A stretch of DNA of 64,000 bases from JAAYCI01 sp964370165 (GTDB lineage Bacteria > Bacillota > Clostridia > Oscillospirales > Ruminococcaceae): positions 62,001 to 126,000 of the forward strand of contig CAYJIG010000001.1 of assembly GCA_964370165.1 (NCBI GenBank), given 5' to 3'. The position numbers and the translations under genes are program-made. The notes under the pieces were generated by a model. It saw nothing but the letters and a program-made list of their open reading frames with translations. It was not told where the DNA came from and ran no database searches. Below, piece after piece: positions 35,903 to 43,832 of this stretch. Numbering within the stretch: the first letter of the stretch is position 1; every line of letters starts with the position of its first letter.

Positions 35903-36175
35903 ATGAAGGTGAAAAAAGTGTTGTTGTTAGTGCTGTGTGTGATAGGCGGGGTTGTGCTGGGCGCATATGTGGCAGAGCTGTGCGCCGATATACCGTCAAT
36001 CAGCTGGCTGGCATTTTCACGTGGGGTAGGTATTAGCCCGCAAGCGCCGTTTGTGCTGGACTTGTCTATTTTTGAGTTTTCGTTTGCGTTTTCGATAAAT
36101 GTGAGCATCGCGCAAGTGATTGCGGTGTCTTTAGCGGTGTGTGTGTACAATTTAATAACTAAAAGATGGAAATAA
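35903..36175 (+). CDS. DUF4321 family small membrane protein
   Basis: A 90-residue protein with an N-terminal membrane segment (VLLLVLCVIGGVVLGAYVA) and a C-terminal one (NVSIAQVIAVSLAVCVYNLI), joined by an extracytoplasmic loop. The GGVVLGAYVAEL pattern and the position just before maf match DUF4321, a Clostridia family of unknown function usually encoded beside maf and the mre genes. Start ATG 35903 follows GGGGAG; a GTG at 35876 is less likely. Confidence 0.8.
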   Translation: MKVKKVLLLVLCVIGGVVLGAYVAELCADIPSISWLAFSRGVGISPQAPFVLDLSIFEFSFAFSINVSIAQVIAVSLAVCVYNLITKRWK

Positions 36176-36214
36176 CATAAGTTTAGTGCGTATACAGTAG
36201 CATGGAGATGAAAT

Positions 36215-36784
36215 ATGGCTTTGGTATTGGCGTCAAAAAGTCCGCGAAGACAAGAACTGATGCATTTTGTAGACCCTTGCTTTGAAGTGGATGTGTCCGG
36301 GTTTGACGAAAGCATGGTGACAGAGACACGTCCGGATAAATTGGCCGGTATTTTGGCAGATGAAAAGGCGAAAGAAGTATTTGCAAGAAGGCCGAAAGAC
36401 ATAATTATCGGTTGCGATACCGTGGTGGAACTGCATAAAAATGCACTTGGAAAGCCAAAAAACGAGGCACAAGCAGCAGAAATGATAAATGCACTGCAAA
36501 ATAAAGCGCACAAGGTGCACACCGGGGTAAGTATCTGTGTGCCAAAAGAAAAAGCGCCTGTGTGCAGCTTTGTCGAGACGACAACGGTTTATTTTGGGGA
36601 AATCTCGAAAAAAGAGATAGATGACTATGTGAAAACGACGGAGCCTTATGATAAGGCGGGAGGATATGGCGTGCAAGGCTGGGCGGCACGCTATATTTAT
36701 CGTATAGAAGGATGCTATTATAATGTTATGGGATTGCCCGTGGCGTCTTTATATCGTCATTTGTCTGCAATCAAAACAGTATAA
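36215..36784 (+). CDS. maf: Maf family nucleotide pyrophosphatase
   Basis: A 189-residue Maf/YhdE-type protein. These hydrolyse non-canonical or pyrimidine nucleoside triphosphates such as dTTP or UTP and have been linked to septum formation. The N-terminal LASKSPRRQELM, the IGCDTVVEL active-site region, KPKNEAQAAEMI and YDKAGGYGVQGWAARYI are conserved. In most Firmicutes maf leads into mreBCD and minCD; here the next gene is a MinD-like ATPase, after a 500-base non-coding stretch with repeats. Confidence 0.93.
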   Translation: MALVLASKSPRRQELMHFVDPCFEVDVSGFDESMVTETRPDKLAGILADEKAKEVFARRPKDIIIGCDTVVELHKNALGKPKNEAQAAEMINALQNKAHKVHTGVSICVPKEKAPVCSFVETTTVYFGEISKKEIDDYVKTTEPYDKAGGYGVQGWAARYIYRIEGCYYNVMGLPVASLYRHLSAIKTV

Positions 36785-36882
36785 TTATGCAAATATAATG
36801 CAAAATAGAGAGATTAGTATAATTTTTTTTTGTGAACACGAACAAAAATTGTTAAATTTTAGCTAATAATTACAAAAAGTTC

Positions 36883-36911
36883 TTGTGTAAACACAAATAT
36901 TCTGATATAAT
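36883..36911 (+). promoter_or_regulatory. Promoter with palindrome upstream of the 94-bp repeats
   Basis: TTGTGT (36883–36888), 17-base spacer and perfect TATAAT (36906–36911). The -35 box is the left half of a perfect palindrome TTGTGT-AA-ACACAA (36883–36896). A related sequence TTGTGAACAC lies about 53 bases upstream near 36830, so a regulator with two sites is possible. A possible hairpin follows near 36942–36965 (CATACTTAC/GTAGTATG). Confidence 0.6.
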
Positions 36912-36992
36912 CAGCAGTATGGAATTTAAACATGGGTAAATCATACTTACTTTCTAGGTAGTATGGGTAGGTATTTTGCGCAATGTTTACCT

Positions 36993-37275
36993 GGAACGAA
37001 CCCTTATAAGGGGGATAAAAAAACGCACACACCTAATAGGCACCGGACTTTACTTAACGTCTTATTGGGTCCAGCTTCAAGCTGGTGGAACGAACCCTTA
37101 TAAGAGACATGAAAAAACGCACACACCTAATAGGCACCGGACTTTACTTAACGTCTTATTGGGTCCAGCTTCAAGCTGGTGGAACGAACCCTTATAAGAG
37201 ACATGAAAAAACGCACACACCTAATTAGACACCGAGCTTTACTTAACGTCTTATTGGGTCCAGCTTCAAGCTGGT
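36993..37275 (+). repeat. Three tandem copies of a 94-bp repeat before the MinD-like gene
   Basis: Copies start at 36993, 37087 and 37181, each with GGAACGAACCCTTATAAG. Each unit also contains ACGCACACACCTAAT and ends with the inverted repeat CCAGCTT-C-AAGCTGG. Copies one and two are 94 bp, copy three 95 bp with a few more differences. 94 is not a multiple of three, so any reading frame shifts at each copy; I take it as non-coding. Copy one has the palindrome CCCTTATAAGGG, broken in the others. Copies two and three have an ATG that copy one lacks. The unit is much longer than a CRISPR repeat and has no spacers. Confidence 0.95.
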
Positions 37276-37292
37276 GGCTCGGAGGCTGGAAC

Positions 37293-38015
37293 ATGGATAT
37301 TATTGCAATGGCGTCCGGCAAGGGAGGCACAGGAAAAAGCACTGCGTCGGTTTATGTAGGCGCGGCACTTGCCTCAATGGGCGATAAAGTGGTGTTGATT
37401 GAGTTATCTGCAGCTTTGCGCAGTGTGGATATCATAACAGGTATCAGCGAAAAAGTTGTGTTTGATATTGAGGACGTGCTGAGTGGCAGGGTAGACCCAA
37501 TGCGCGCAGTGGTGGAAAGTCCGTTGTATCCAAATCTTCATGTGCTTTCTGCACCGTATATCGGTGATATCATTACTGTTTCTCGCCTGCAAGAGCTGAT
37601 TGCATTTTTGCGGCCGGCTTTTGAATATATCATACTGGATGTAGGATATGGCTCGATGTTTGAAGTGGCGATGACGGTGAGCAATAGCTTGGTGATGGTG
37701 GCAACACCTGACCCGATAGCTTTACGAGATGCACGTACTTTACTGGATTCCAGCAAAAATTTACCATCGCACCTGAGGCTGTTGATAAATAGAGTGAATC
37801 GGAATAGTGTGTTGCGTGATGGGATTTTGAAAGATTTAGACGAGGCCATTGATACGGTAGGAGTTCAGTTACTGGGTGTAATACCTGAAAGCATGGCAGT
37901 ACAAAAAGCTACTGCACGTGGAGATACTTTAAGCCGGATGGATGTAGCGTGGCAGGTGTATATTGCTATCGCCAAACGGATTAAGGGTGAAGATGTTCCG
38001 CTTGTATATCAATAA
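37293..38015 (+). CDS. MinD-like P-loop ATPase
   Basis: A 240-residue ParA/MinD-type ATPase with deviant Walker A GKGGTGKST (residues 9–17, signature Lys 10). By position (after maf, before an mgsA-like gene) it is the minD of this locus. Switch I is IELSAALRSVD, where MinD has a DxD pair; switch II is LDVGYG instead of DxPAG. The C-terminus ends GEDVPLVYQ without the amphipathic membrane-binding helix. No minC, minE or mre gene is present. GGAGG seven bases before ATG 37293 defines the start, although the frame stays open back into the last repeat, where ATG 37203 is possible. Confidence 0.85.
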   Translation: MDIIAMASGKGGTGKSTASVYVGAALASMGDKVVLIELSAALRSVDIITGISEKVVFDIEDVLSGRVDPMRAVVESPLYPNLHVLSAPYIGDIITVSRLQELIAFLRPAFEYIILDVGYGSMFEVAMTVSNSLVMVATPDPIALRDARTLLDSSKNLPSHLRLLINRVNRNSVLRDGILKDLDEAIDTVGVQLLGVIPESMAVQKATARGDTLSRMDVAWQVYIAIAKRIKGEDVPLVYQ

Positions 38016-38045
38016 AAGAAGCAACATGGAAAGAAGGAAAGTGGG

Positions 38046-38450
38046 ATGAATATAGCCCTAATAGCACATGACTCTAAGAAAGAATTGATGATGCAGTTTT
38101 GCACTGCTTATTCACGTACGCTTAGCCGGCATACCTTGGTTGCCACCGGCACCACAGGAAAAATGGTGGCGGAAGTGACGGGACTTCAGGTGCAACGGTT
38201 TATGTCGGGCACTCATGGTGGTGGCCAGCAGATTGCCGCACGTATTGCGTGTAATGAAATAGACTTGCTACTGTTTTTCCGTGATCCTATCAGCACAGAC
38301 CCCGATCCAAACGAGCATAATTTGCTACGTTTGTGTGACATGCATAGCATTCCGGTGGCTACAAATATTGCCACAGGTGAGGTTTTGATTCATGGACTTG
38401 AGCGTGGAGACCTTGACTGGCGTGATATTGTAAACCCTAAAAATAGATAA
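38046..38450 (+). CDS. mgsA: Methylglyoxal synthase-like protein
   Basis: A 134-residue member of the methylglyoxal synthase family, which turns dihydroxyacetone phosphate into methylglyoxal and phosphate. MNIALIAHDSKKELM, the phosphate loop ATGTTGKMV, GTHGGGQQIAARI and LLFFRDP with its catalytic Asp are present. The loop that normally reads PHEPD reads DPDPN here, so the usual His and second Asp appear to be replaced by Pro and Asn. Activity is therefore uncertain. It is the last gene of this operon, in the usual place for mgsA in Clostridia. Confidence 0.82.
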   Translation: MNIALIAHDSKKELMMQFCTAYSRTLSRHTLVATGTTGKMVAEVTGLQVQRFMSGTHGGGQQIAARIACNEIDLLLFFRDPISTDPDPNEHNLLRLCDMHSIPVATNIATGEVLIHGLERGDLDWRDIVNPKNR

Positions 38451-38472
38451 CACAATAAAATTATAGCGTAAT

Positions 38473-38506
38473 AAAAAACCCATTCCTTAACCGGAATGGG
38501 TTTTTG
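38473..38506. terminator. Terminator between the mgsA-like gene and the glycan operon
   Basis: AAAACCCATTCC pairs with GGAATGGGTTTT around TTAACC, with A and T flanks. The last codons of the minus-strand gene ending at 38487 lie inside this hairpin, so it serves both strands. Confidence 0.9.
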
Positions 38507-39116
38507 TGTGTGTAGATTTGTTTTTTAGAAAAGAAGCTAGCTTAAATACTAAAGGATAAAAAAGCGAAAAAACACAAAGTAAAAGCCCGGGACATATTAA
38601 AAAGGCTAATAAATCTCGCAGCGTTGGAACAAAATAATAAGTAAAATGAAGGGAAGGATTTAACTCGATGAAAGAAATATCCACGTTATTACCGCCGGAA
38701 GTGCCAAGATCTATCCGAAGGCTGTGTACCTCCCCGATAGGAAGAGTGTATAAGTAGCTTCCATCAGACTGTGGAGAGCCGATGATGCGATTTTGTAAAG
38801 AAAACCCCTGCTGTGCGCTGCGTGTATAAAAAAGTTCCATCTCGCCCGGGTCGATATCAAAGTCGGCCTTCAGCCGAACCATCCGGACAGTAGTGTTGAT
38901 ATCGGTGAAAATAAGTTGTGGATCGGTGTTTTCCGTTGTGAATGTGCCGTGTTCGGAAACGGATAAAAACACAGGCTCGGCCGCAGTAGGCTCTAGGCTG
39001 GTAGCAGGATGAAGACCGTCGCCGATAAAATGCACAAAAGCAATGCAAAGCCACAAAACGACACAGGCGCAGTATAAAATTATCGCCCATTTTTTTGTGG
39101 GAAGCGTTTGTTTCAT
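38487..39116 (-). CDS. Small two-anchor membrane protein, module A partner
   Basis: A 209-residue protein of unknown function. It has an N-terminal membrane segment (about residues 12–32), an extracytoplasmic region of about 130 residues and a C-terminal membrane segment (LRDLLAFLICPGLLLCVFSLFYP). The outer region shows DPQLIFTDI, MELFYT, a DGSYLYTLP turn and HSLRIDLGTSGGNNVDISFIELN, suggesting a beta-sandwich of carbohydrate-binding type. It is paralogous to 41135–41776 and 43833–44522, each placed just after a large membrane protein. Start ATG 39116 has AAAGGAG. Confidence 0.75.
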   Translation of the reverse strand: MKQTLPTKKWAIILYCACVVLWLCIAFVHFIGDGLHPATSLEPTAAEPVFLSVSEHGTFTTENTDPQLIFTDINTTVRMVRLKADFDIDPGEMELFYTRSAQQGFSLQNRIIGSPQSDGSYLYTLPIGEVHSLRIDLGTSGGNNVDISFIELNPSLHFTYYFVPTLRDLLAFLICPGLLLCVFSLFYPLVFKLASFLKNKSTHTKTHSG

Positions 39117-39173
39117 AAAACGTTCTCCTTTGTGCGTGCATGAAGACTACACGGCGTAAATATGTGGATGGGT

Positions 39174-41138
39174 CTATACACGTGGGGTTAGTGTTACAGT
39201 GCGATTAGTGAGAAGAACAACATCGTAAAGATTGGTGTCGCCGTTTTGATAACTTTGCATACCATCGGAAAAAAGTGTGCTGTAATTTGCCACAAATTCG
39301 GCGTCGGCGTGTTCTATATACACCGTGGTTATGCCGTTTTCTATCAAATATGCCTGCCATTCATTCACGGTTATTGCTCGGCGAATAGTGCTGCCATCTT
39401 CTTGTGGTATAGACAGTTGCATGAGGCCACTGAAACTGTAATCCAGCTGCCAGGGTAGCATCTCGTGGCAATACATAAACCAGCCTATGCCGGTGTCGCC
39501 GCTATAGACAAGGAAGGTTTTGCCGTTTGGGTCAAGCTCGGAGCGTATATCTTGGACATGTTGTGAAAATGTGTAGCGATAGCTGTATTCGCTCTGGTGT
39601 GCACCAAAGATGGTATAATGTGGCGGAACCATCAAAAAGACACGTAACAGAATGAAAAAAGAAGTAGCAATAAGGCCTAGTTTGCCGAGGGTGGCTTTTC
39701 CTAAAGATGCATTCGTGACGGAAACACTGAAAATTACCATGGCAGCAATCAGCCAGCCAATGTAATATGGGAAGACATATCTGTCGTAGCTTTCGAAACC
39801 AAGGGCTTGCTCCGGCCGCAGGATATAAAGATAGCTCATGGTGACAAGGGCATACCATGCCACAAAGCCTAAAGAAGATAAAACGCCAAACGTGATACAG
39901 CGCTTGATATTGGCGACGAGTGGCCATAAAAATATGGAAAAAGCAAGTAAAAGGCATACCATAATGAAGATTATAAAGCCACTACCCAGCATGTTTCCGG
40001 GTGCCGTAAAGAAAAAGCGGACCATGGTGGTGGTGATAGTGGTGAAAAACTCGCTTTTTTCGGGGCTCAAGAGGTCGCTGATAAAAGCAAACGGCATGCT
40101 TGTCATGCTCATGGTGGCGGTACTGCCGGCAGTGTCCAAGATGATTGCATCGGGTGCAGAGTTTAGATAAATTCCCCATCCGCCAAACGCTACGCTGATG
40201 CATCCTAGTGAAAATGCAAGATATAAAAATGCATTTTTCACAACGGTTTTATAAGTGGATTTTTTTGGCGTTTCCATGAAAAAGGCGTCAAAGAAAAACA
40301 AAACCGAGGCAACCAGCGCCAAGGCAAAACCGGTTTCTTTCGTTAAAGTGAGCAAAACTAGCGAGATACCGAGGGGTAAAAGGGTTTGCCATGTTTTTTT
40401 AGGCACGGAAAACCACACAGCCAGCGCACTGGCAAAAGCAAAGCCGAGCGGAATATCACCCAAGGTGTCAAGATATGCTTGGGATATTTTGGTGGCGTTT
40501 TGATAGTGGTAAAAAATAAACGGTGTGAGGACTAAAATTAGCATAATAGGGAATGCGGCGTTGTTATGTTTTTTGTCGGTGAACGGGGCAAGTGCCGCCG
40601 ACATCATGGCAAGTAAAAGCAAGTCTATGCCCACATATGTCTGCCATTCACGAAACTCTGCGCCGAAAAATTGGAACAGGTATCCCGGAATAATAGCGGC
40701 GGGCTTTTGCGTGGCAGTCCACGGCCAGCCAACCGGCGCAGTGACGTAAAATTCATCGTTCAGCTTCATTAGCTTTGAGGCAGTGCCCCATAGGCTGAAT
40801 TCGTCCCATCCGGTGAACATAGGCTGTTTTATCCATAAGAGTGTCATGAAAAGAATGCTTGCTAAAACAAAAAACCAAAACCCGAAGCTTAAAGGTGGAA
40901 GTGTAGTTTTTTTGATGATGACACGATAAAAAAACCATACGGTGGAAAGTGCAGCCAAGCCGAAAAATATCCATCCGCCCAGGCGTAAGAGGCCAAAACA
41001 CCCAAACAAGCCCACCAGTATCACGCCACCGCCCAAAGCACACAGCGGGGCGAAAGATGGGTTTACTTTCTTTTGGACAAAAAATAGCGCTAAAACCAAA
41101 ACAGCGGCAAATGTGATAAGAATCCGAGCGTCAGTCAT
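39174..41138 (-). CDS. Large polytopic membrane protein with WDEF loop, module A (putative GT-C-like)
   Basis: A 654-residue membrane protein with roughly a dozen hydrophobic segments. After the fourth comes an outer loop with TGWDEFSLWGTASKLMKLNDEFY (WDEF at 111–114); acidic residues in an early outer loop are the hallmark of GT-C transferases that use polyprenyl-linked sugars. The C-terminal 140 residues are soluble and extracytoplasmic (YIEHADAEFVANYSTLF). It is paralogous to 41805–43805 and 44522–46558. It overlaps the preceding small gene by four bases. A sugar transferase role is inference. Confidence 0.72.
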   Translation of the reverse strand: MTDARILITFAAVLVLALFFVQKKVNPSFAPLCALGGGVILVGLFGCFGLLRLGGWIFFGLAALSTVWFFYRVIIKKTTLPPLSFGFWFFVLASILFMTLLWIKQPMFTGWDEFSLWGTASKLMKLNDEFYVTAPVGWPWTATQKPAAIIPGYLFQFFGAEFREWQTYVGIDLLLLAMMSAALAPFTDKKHNNAAFPIMLILVLTPFIFYHYQNATKISQAYLDTLGDIPLGFAFASALAVWFSVPKKTWQTLLPLGISLVLLTLTKETGFALALVASVLFFFDAFFMETPKKSTYKTVVKNAFLYLAFSLGCISVAFGGWGIYLNSAPDAIILDTAGSTATMSMTSMPFAFISDLLSPEKSEFFTTITTTMVRFFFTAPGNMLGSGFIIFIMVCLLLAFSIFLWPLVANIKRCITFGVLSSLGFVAWYALVTMSYLYILRPEQALGFESYDRYVFPYYIGWLIAAMVIFSVSVTNASLGKATLGKLGLIATSFFILLRVFLMVPPHYTIFGAHQSEYSYRYTFSQHVQDIRSELDPNGKTFLVYSGDTGIGWFMYCHEMLPWQLDYSFSGLMQLSIPQEDGSTIRRAITVNEWQAYLIENGITTVYIEHADAEFVANYSTLFSDGMQSYQNGDTNLYDVVLLTNRTVTLTPRV

Positions 41139-41776
41139 TTATCATCACCTGCTTTTTTCTTATTTTTACGAAACACAAAGAAAGAACGGCCGCTTTGGCG
41201 CATGGTGACAATAACACAGCTTAATAAAGCAGGTATGGTGAAAAGTGAAATGGCCTCGCCGGCAGTGGGGATGAAAAACATGTAAAAGGGACGTTTTGTG
41301 TTTATGATAATACTATTGACGGTGACAACATTACCCGCCTGTGTGCCGGGATCGATACGCAAAGACTGGCCACCGCCGGCAGGCAGATAAAATATAGAGT
41401 TTTCATCGTTGGTTGGGTATGCCATGGCACGCACGCTGTAGTCTTGTCCTGCAGGCGCCCAAAACGCAGTTACCATATTTGGTGGAAGGCTGTATGAAGC
41501 GGAAAATGTGAGCGTGTCTACGGAAATGGAAGCATCGTTTAATATCATGCGTGGGTCGCTACCGTAACAATATAGGGTGTTTTCGCCGGTGATTTCCATG
41601 TCATAAAGGGTGAAATCGGATATGCTGAGATGCTTTTCTTGTAAGGTACCGTTTGAATAGTATATCTGATTCAAGGCAAACTGCCCGAGATGCACCAGTA
41701 AAAATAAAAGCAAAGCCATCATATATATAAATAAAGTGACGGCAATACCCATATGGTTTCGGAAAAGCTTTTTCAA
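41135..41776 (-). CDS. Small two-anchor membrane protein, module B partner
   Basis: A 213-residue paralogue of 38487–39116. It has membrane segments at about residues 10–30 and 170–190 and a beta-rich outer domain with DPRMILNDASISVDTL, FYLPAGGGQSLRIDPGTQAG and VNSIIIN. The SLRIDP block is shared by all three partners. The start is a TTG at 41776 with AAGGAG ten bases upstream. It overlaps the next large gene by four bases, so translation of modules A and B is probably linked. Function unknown; likely a subunit or ligand-binding partner of the large protein. Confidence 0.73.
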   Translation of the reverse strand: MKKLFRNHMGIAVTLFIYMMALLLFLLVHLGQFALNQIYYSNGTLQEKHLSISDFTLYDMEITGENTLYCYGSDPRMILNDASISVDTLTFSASYSLPPNMVTAFWAPAGQDYSVRAMAYPTNDENSIFYLPAGGGQSLRIDPGTQAGNVVTVNSIIINTKRPFYMFFIPTAGEAISLFTIPALLSCVIVTMRQSGRSFFVFRKNKKKAGDDK

Positions 41777-41804
41777 GAGTGATAGTCTCCTTGTGTAATA
41801 GTCT

Positions 41805-43805
41805 TTATCCCTGCATTACTAAAGTAAACAGTCCGCTATCGCCAAGACGATACAAAGCGGGGCCGTCGCCGGTATAGTCTTGTAGGCCGTCTTCAAAAAG
41901 CTCGCTGTAATGCGTGATAAAAGTGTCATCCAGGCTGTCGATTAAAATGTAATCACAGTCGTTTTCAGTAATATACTGCCTGATATCTTCCAAAGTTATG
42001 CCATACTCTCCAATAACAGAAGGTGGTGCAATATTGCCGCCACCGGTGATGCTATACTCTAAAACAATGGGCAAAAGATGATAGTGCCAGCGCATATATT
42101 GGCTACCGTCACCGGTTTGGCTGACAAAAAACACATTGCTTTCGGGCTCTATAACGGCGGCGTATTCCTTTGCGGTAGCTTGCTCTTTTATTTCGGTGGC
42201 GTAGGCACTGCTTGGATAGTCCAGTATCGAGTATCCACTGCGCACAAATGTATTGGTACGCAGTAGCATGAAAATAGTGATGCAAAGAAGTAGCCCGGTG
42301 CCGACTTTTCGCATAGCGTGTGTGGCGTATTTTGCCGAGAGTGCAAGAAAAAGCAAGCCCAGCATCATCATGCCGACAGTGAATGTGCCGGTATATCGTG
42401 CATAGTCAAATATGCCTTCGTCTCTTGTGTGGCTGAAGTAGGCGTACACCACAAGTAACATAAAGTGAAAAGCTAAAAATCCGCCTAAAAGTAGCGTGCC
42501 ACTCAATATCACCCTAAGGCGAAAACGACGTTTTTTATAGCAAACAGCGGCCAACACAAAAAGTGCGACTATGAACAGTAAAGTGACAAGGCCGGTGCCT
42601 ATCATGCTGACGTTGTAAACTCCGCTTCGGCCGGTGAAGCTGGAGATAAGCTCGTTCACAACGCGGTAGTAGTTTTCACTTTTTGGAAGAATACCCAGTA
42701 GTTCCTGCACAGCCAAAGATAAAGCATTAGACAAAGGCTCGTTTGTCTGGTTTCCGCCATAAAACGGGTTTTGAGCCACGGCGGCGGCGCTGTGGTTTTG
42801 CCATGATAAATAAGTAATGGTAGGGGCTAAAAAGTAAACTGCGGAAAAAAACAAGCCAAAAACCAGATGTCGATACTTTTGTTTTGGTGCAAACGAAAAA
42901 TATCGGGTCTGTAAATCGGGGTAATGTTTTGAAGAGAAAAACAAAGTGTCTGCGGCCATTATGCCAGCGGCCACCAGCGCAACGGGAAAGACGTTGTCTT
43001 TTGTTAAAGCCAGCGCACACAACGGTAAAAGCACCTGCCATCGGCATGGTTTACGAGCGTGAACAGAGGCAAAGTACATTGCTAAAACGCCACCGAATAG
43101 CATGCCTGCAGGCAGGTCTGCGTATGAAGTCAGCCATGTGGTGTGAAAATAAACAGTGTGGTATGGCACGGTGAAGAAAAACGGAACCAGCATGCCGGCT
43201 GTCATCAGAGGAATAGCGATCTTCCATTGGCGGCGGCCAAAAGGTGCTAAAAGTGCCGAAACACAGGAAATCATCAGTATGCCATATCCCCAGTAAACTG
43301 CCCACGGCTGAAAAGATGACGAAAAAAACTGAACAAACCAGCCCAAAACAGGAAGGCCAGGAAACTGGGTGGATGTCCAGCGAAAGCCTACCTCGCCGCT
43401 GACGTTGGCCCATGTGTACATTTCACCGGTTTGTTTCATTAGTTTTGGGGCAACACCCCAAAAGACAAACTCATCCCAATCGCTTAACAATGGCTGACGA
43501 ATACCTAAGTAGACGAGTAACAAAAGAGAAAGTCCTACAAACATTAAAAAACCAAAAGAGGTCATTTTCAGTAAAAGGGCTTTTCCGCCACGTTTTAAAA
43601 AGGCGTATATGGCTAAAGTAAAACACAAAGCATAAAATATCCATACAGATAAAGTAAGCACGCCCATAATGCCGGCAATAGAAAAATATATCATCGCAGA
43701 CGATATGGCTAAAAGAGGCGCAAAAGCACTGCTAACACCACGTAGCGAAGTGAAAAAAAGACAAAGAGCGCATAATGCGATAAAACTGATGCAGACACTC
43801 AGCAT
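41805..43805 (-). CDS. Large polytopic membrane protein with WDEF loop, module B (putative GT-C-like)
   Basis: A 666-residue paralogue of the proteins at 39174–41138 and 44522–46558. The early outer loop reads SDWDEFVFWGVAPKLMKQTGEMYT (WDEF at 110–113). About a dozen membrane segments follow, and the C-terminal outer domain contains DYILIDSLDDTFITHYSELF, equivalent to blocks in the paralogues. A conserved VFFVSQTGDGSQYMRWHYHLLP segment precedes it. AAGGAG is about eleven bases before ATG 43805. The acceptor and sugar are unknown. Confidence 0.72.
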   Translation of the reverse strand: MLSVCISFIALCALCLFFTSLRGVSSAFAPLLAISSAMIYFSIAGIMGVLTLSVWIFYALCFTLAIYAFLKRGGKALLLKMTSFGFLMFVGLSLLLLVYLGIRQPLLSDWDEFVFWGVAPKLMKQTGEMYTWANVSGEVGFRWTSTQFPGLPVLGWFVQFFSSSFQPWAVYWGYGILMISCVSALLAPFGRRQWKIAIPLMTAGMLVPFFFTVPYHTVYFHTTWLTSYADLPAGMLFGGVLAMYFASVHARKPCRWQVLLPLCALALTKDNVFPVALVAAGIMAADTLFFSSKHYPDLQTRYFSFAPKQKYRHLVFGLFFSAVYFLAPTITYLSWQNHSAAAVAQNPFYGGNQTNEPLSNALSLAVQELLGILPKSENYYRVVNELISSFTGRSGVYNVSMIGTGLVTLLFIVALFVLAAVCYKKRRFRLRVILSGTLLLGGFLAFHFMLLVVYAYFSHTRDEGIFDYARYTGTFTVGMMMLGLLFLALSAKYATHAMRKVGTGLLLCITIFMLLRTNTFVRSGYSILDYPSSAYATEIKEQATAKEYAAVIEPESNVFFVSQTGDGSQYMRWHYHLLPIVLEYSITGGGNIAPPSVIGEYGITLEDIRQYITENDCDYILIDSLDDTFITHYSELFEDGLQDYTGDGPALYRLGDSGLFTLVMQG

Positions 43806-43832
43806 AAATAGTGCGCTCCTTTCAGGAAAATG

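Noticed and set aside
36976..37197. A 73-residue open frame across the 94-bp repeats
   Set aside because: The repeat length shifts the frame at each copy, so the protein would be the same DNA read in three frames. There is no ribosome binding site and no family resemblance.
36993..37275. CRISPR array
   Set aside because: Units are 94 bp, contiguous, without unique spacers, and there are no cas genes in the window.
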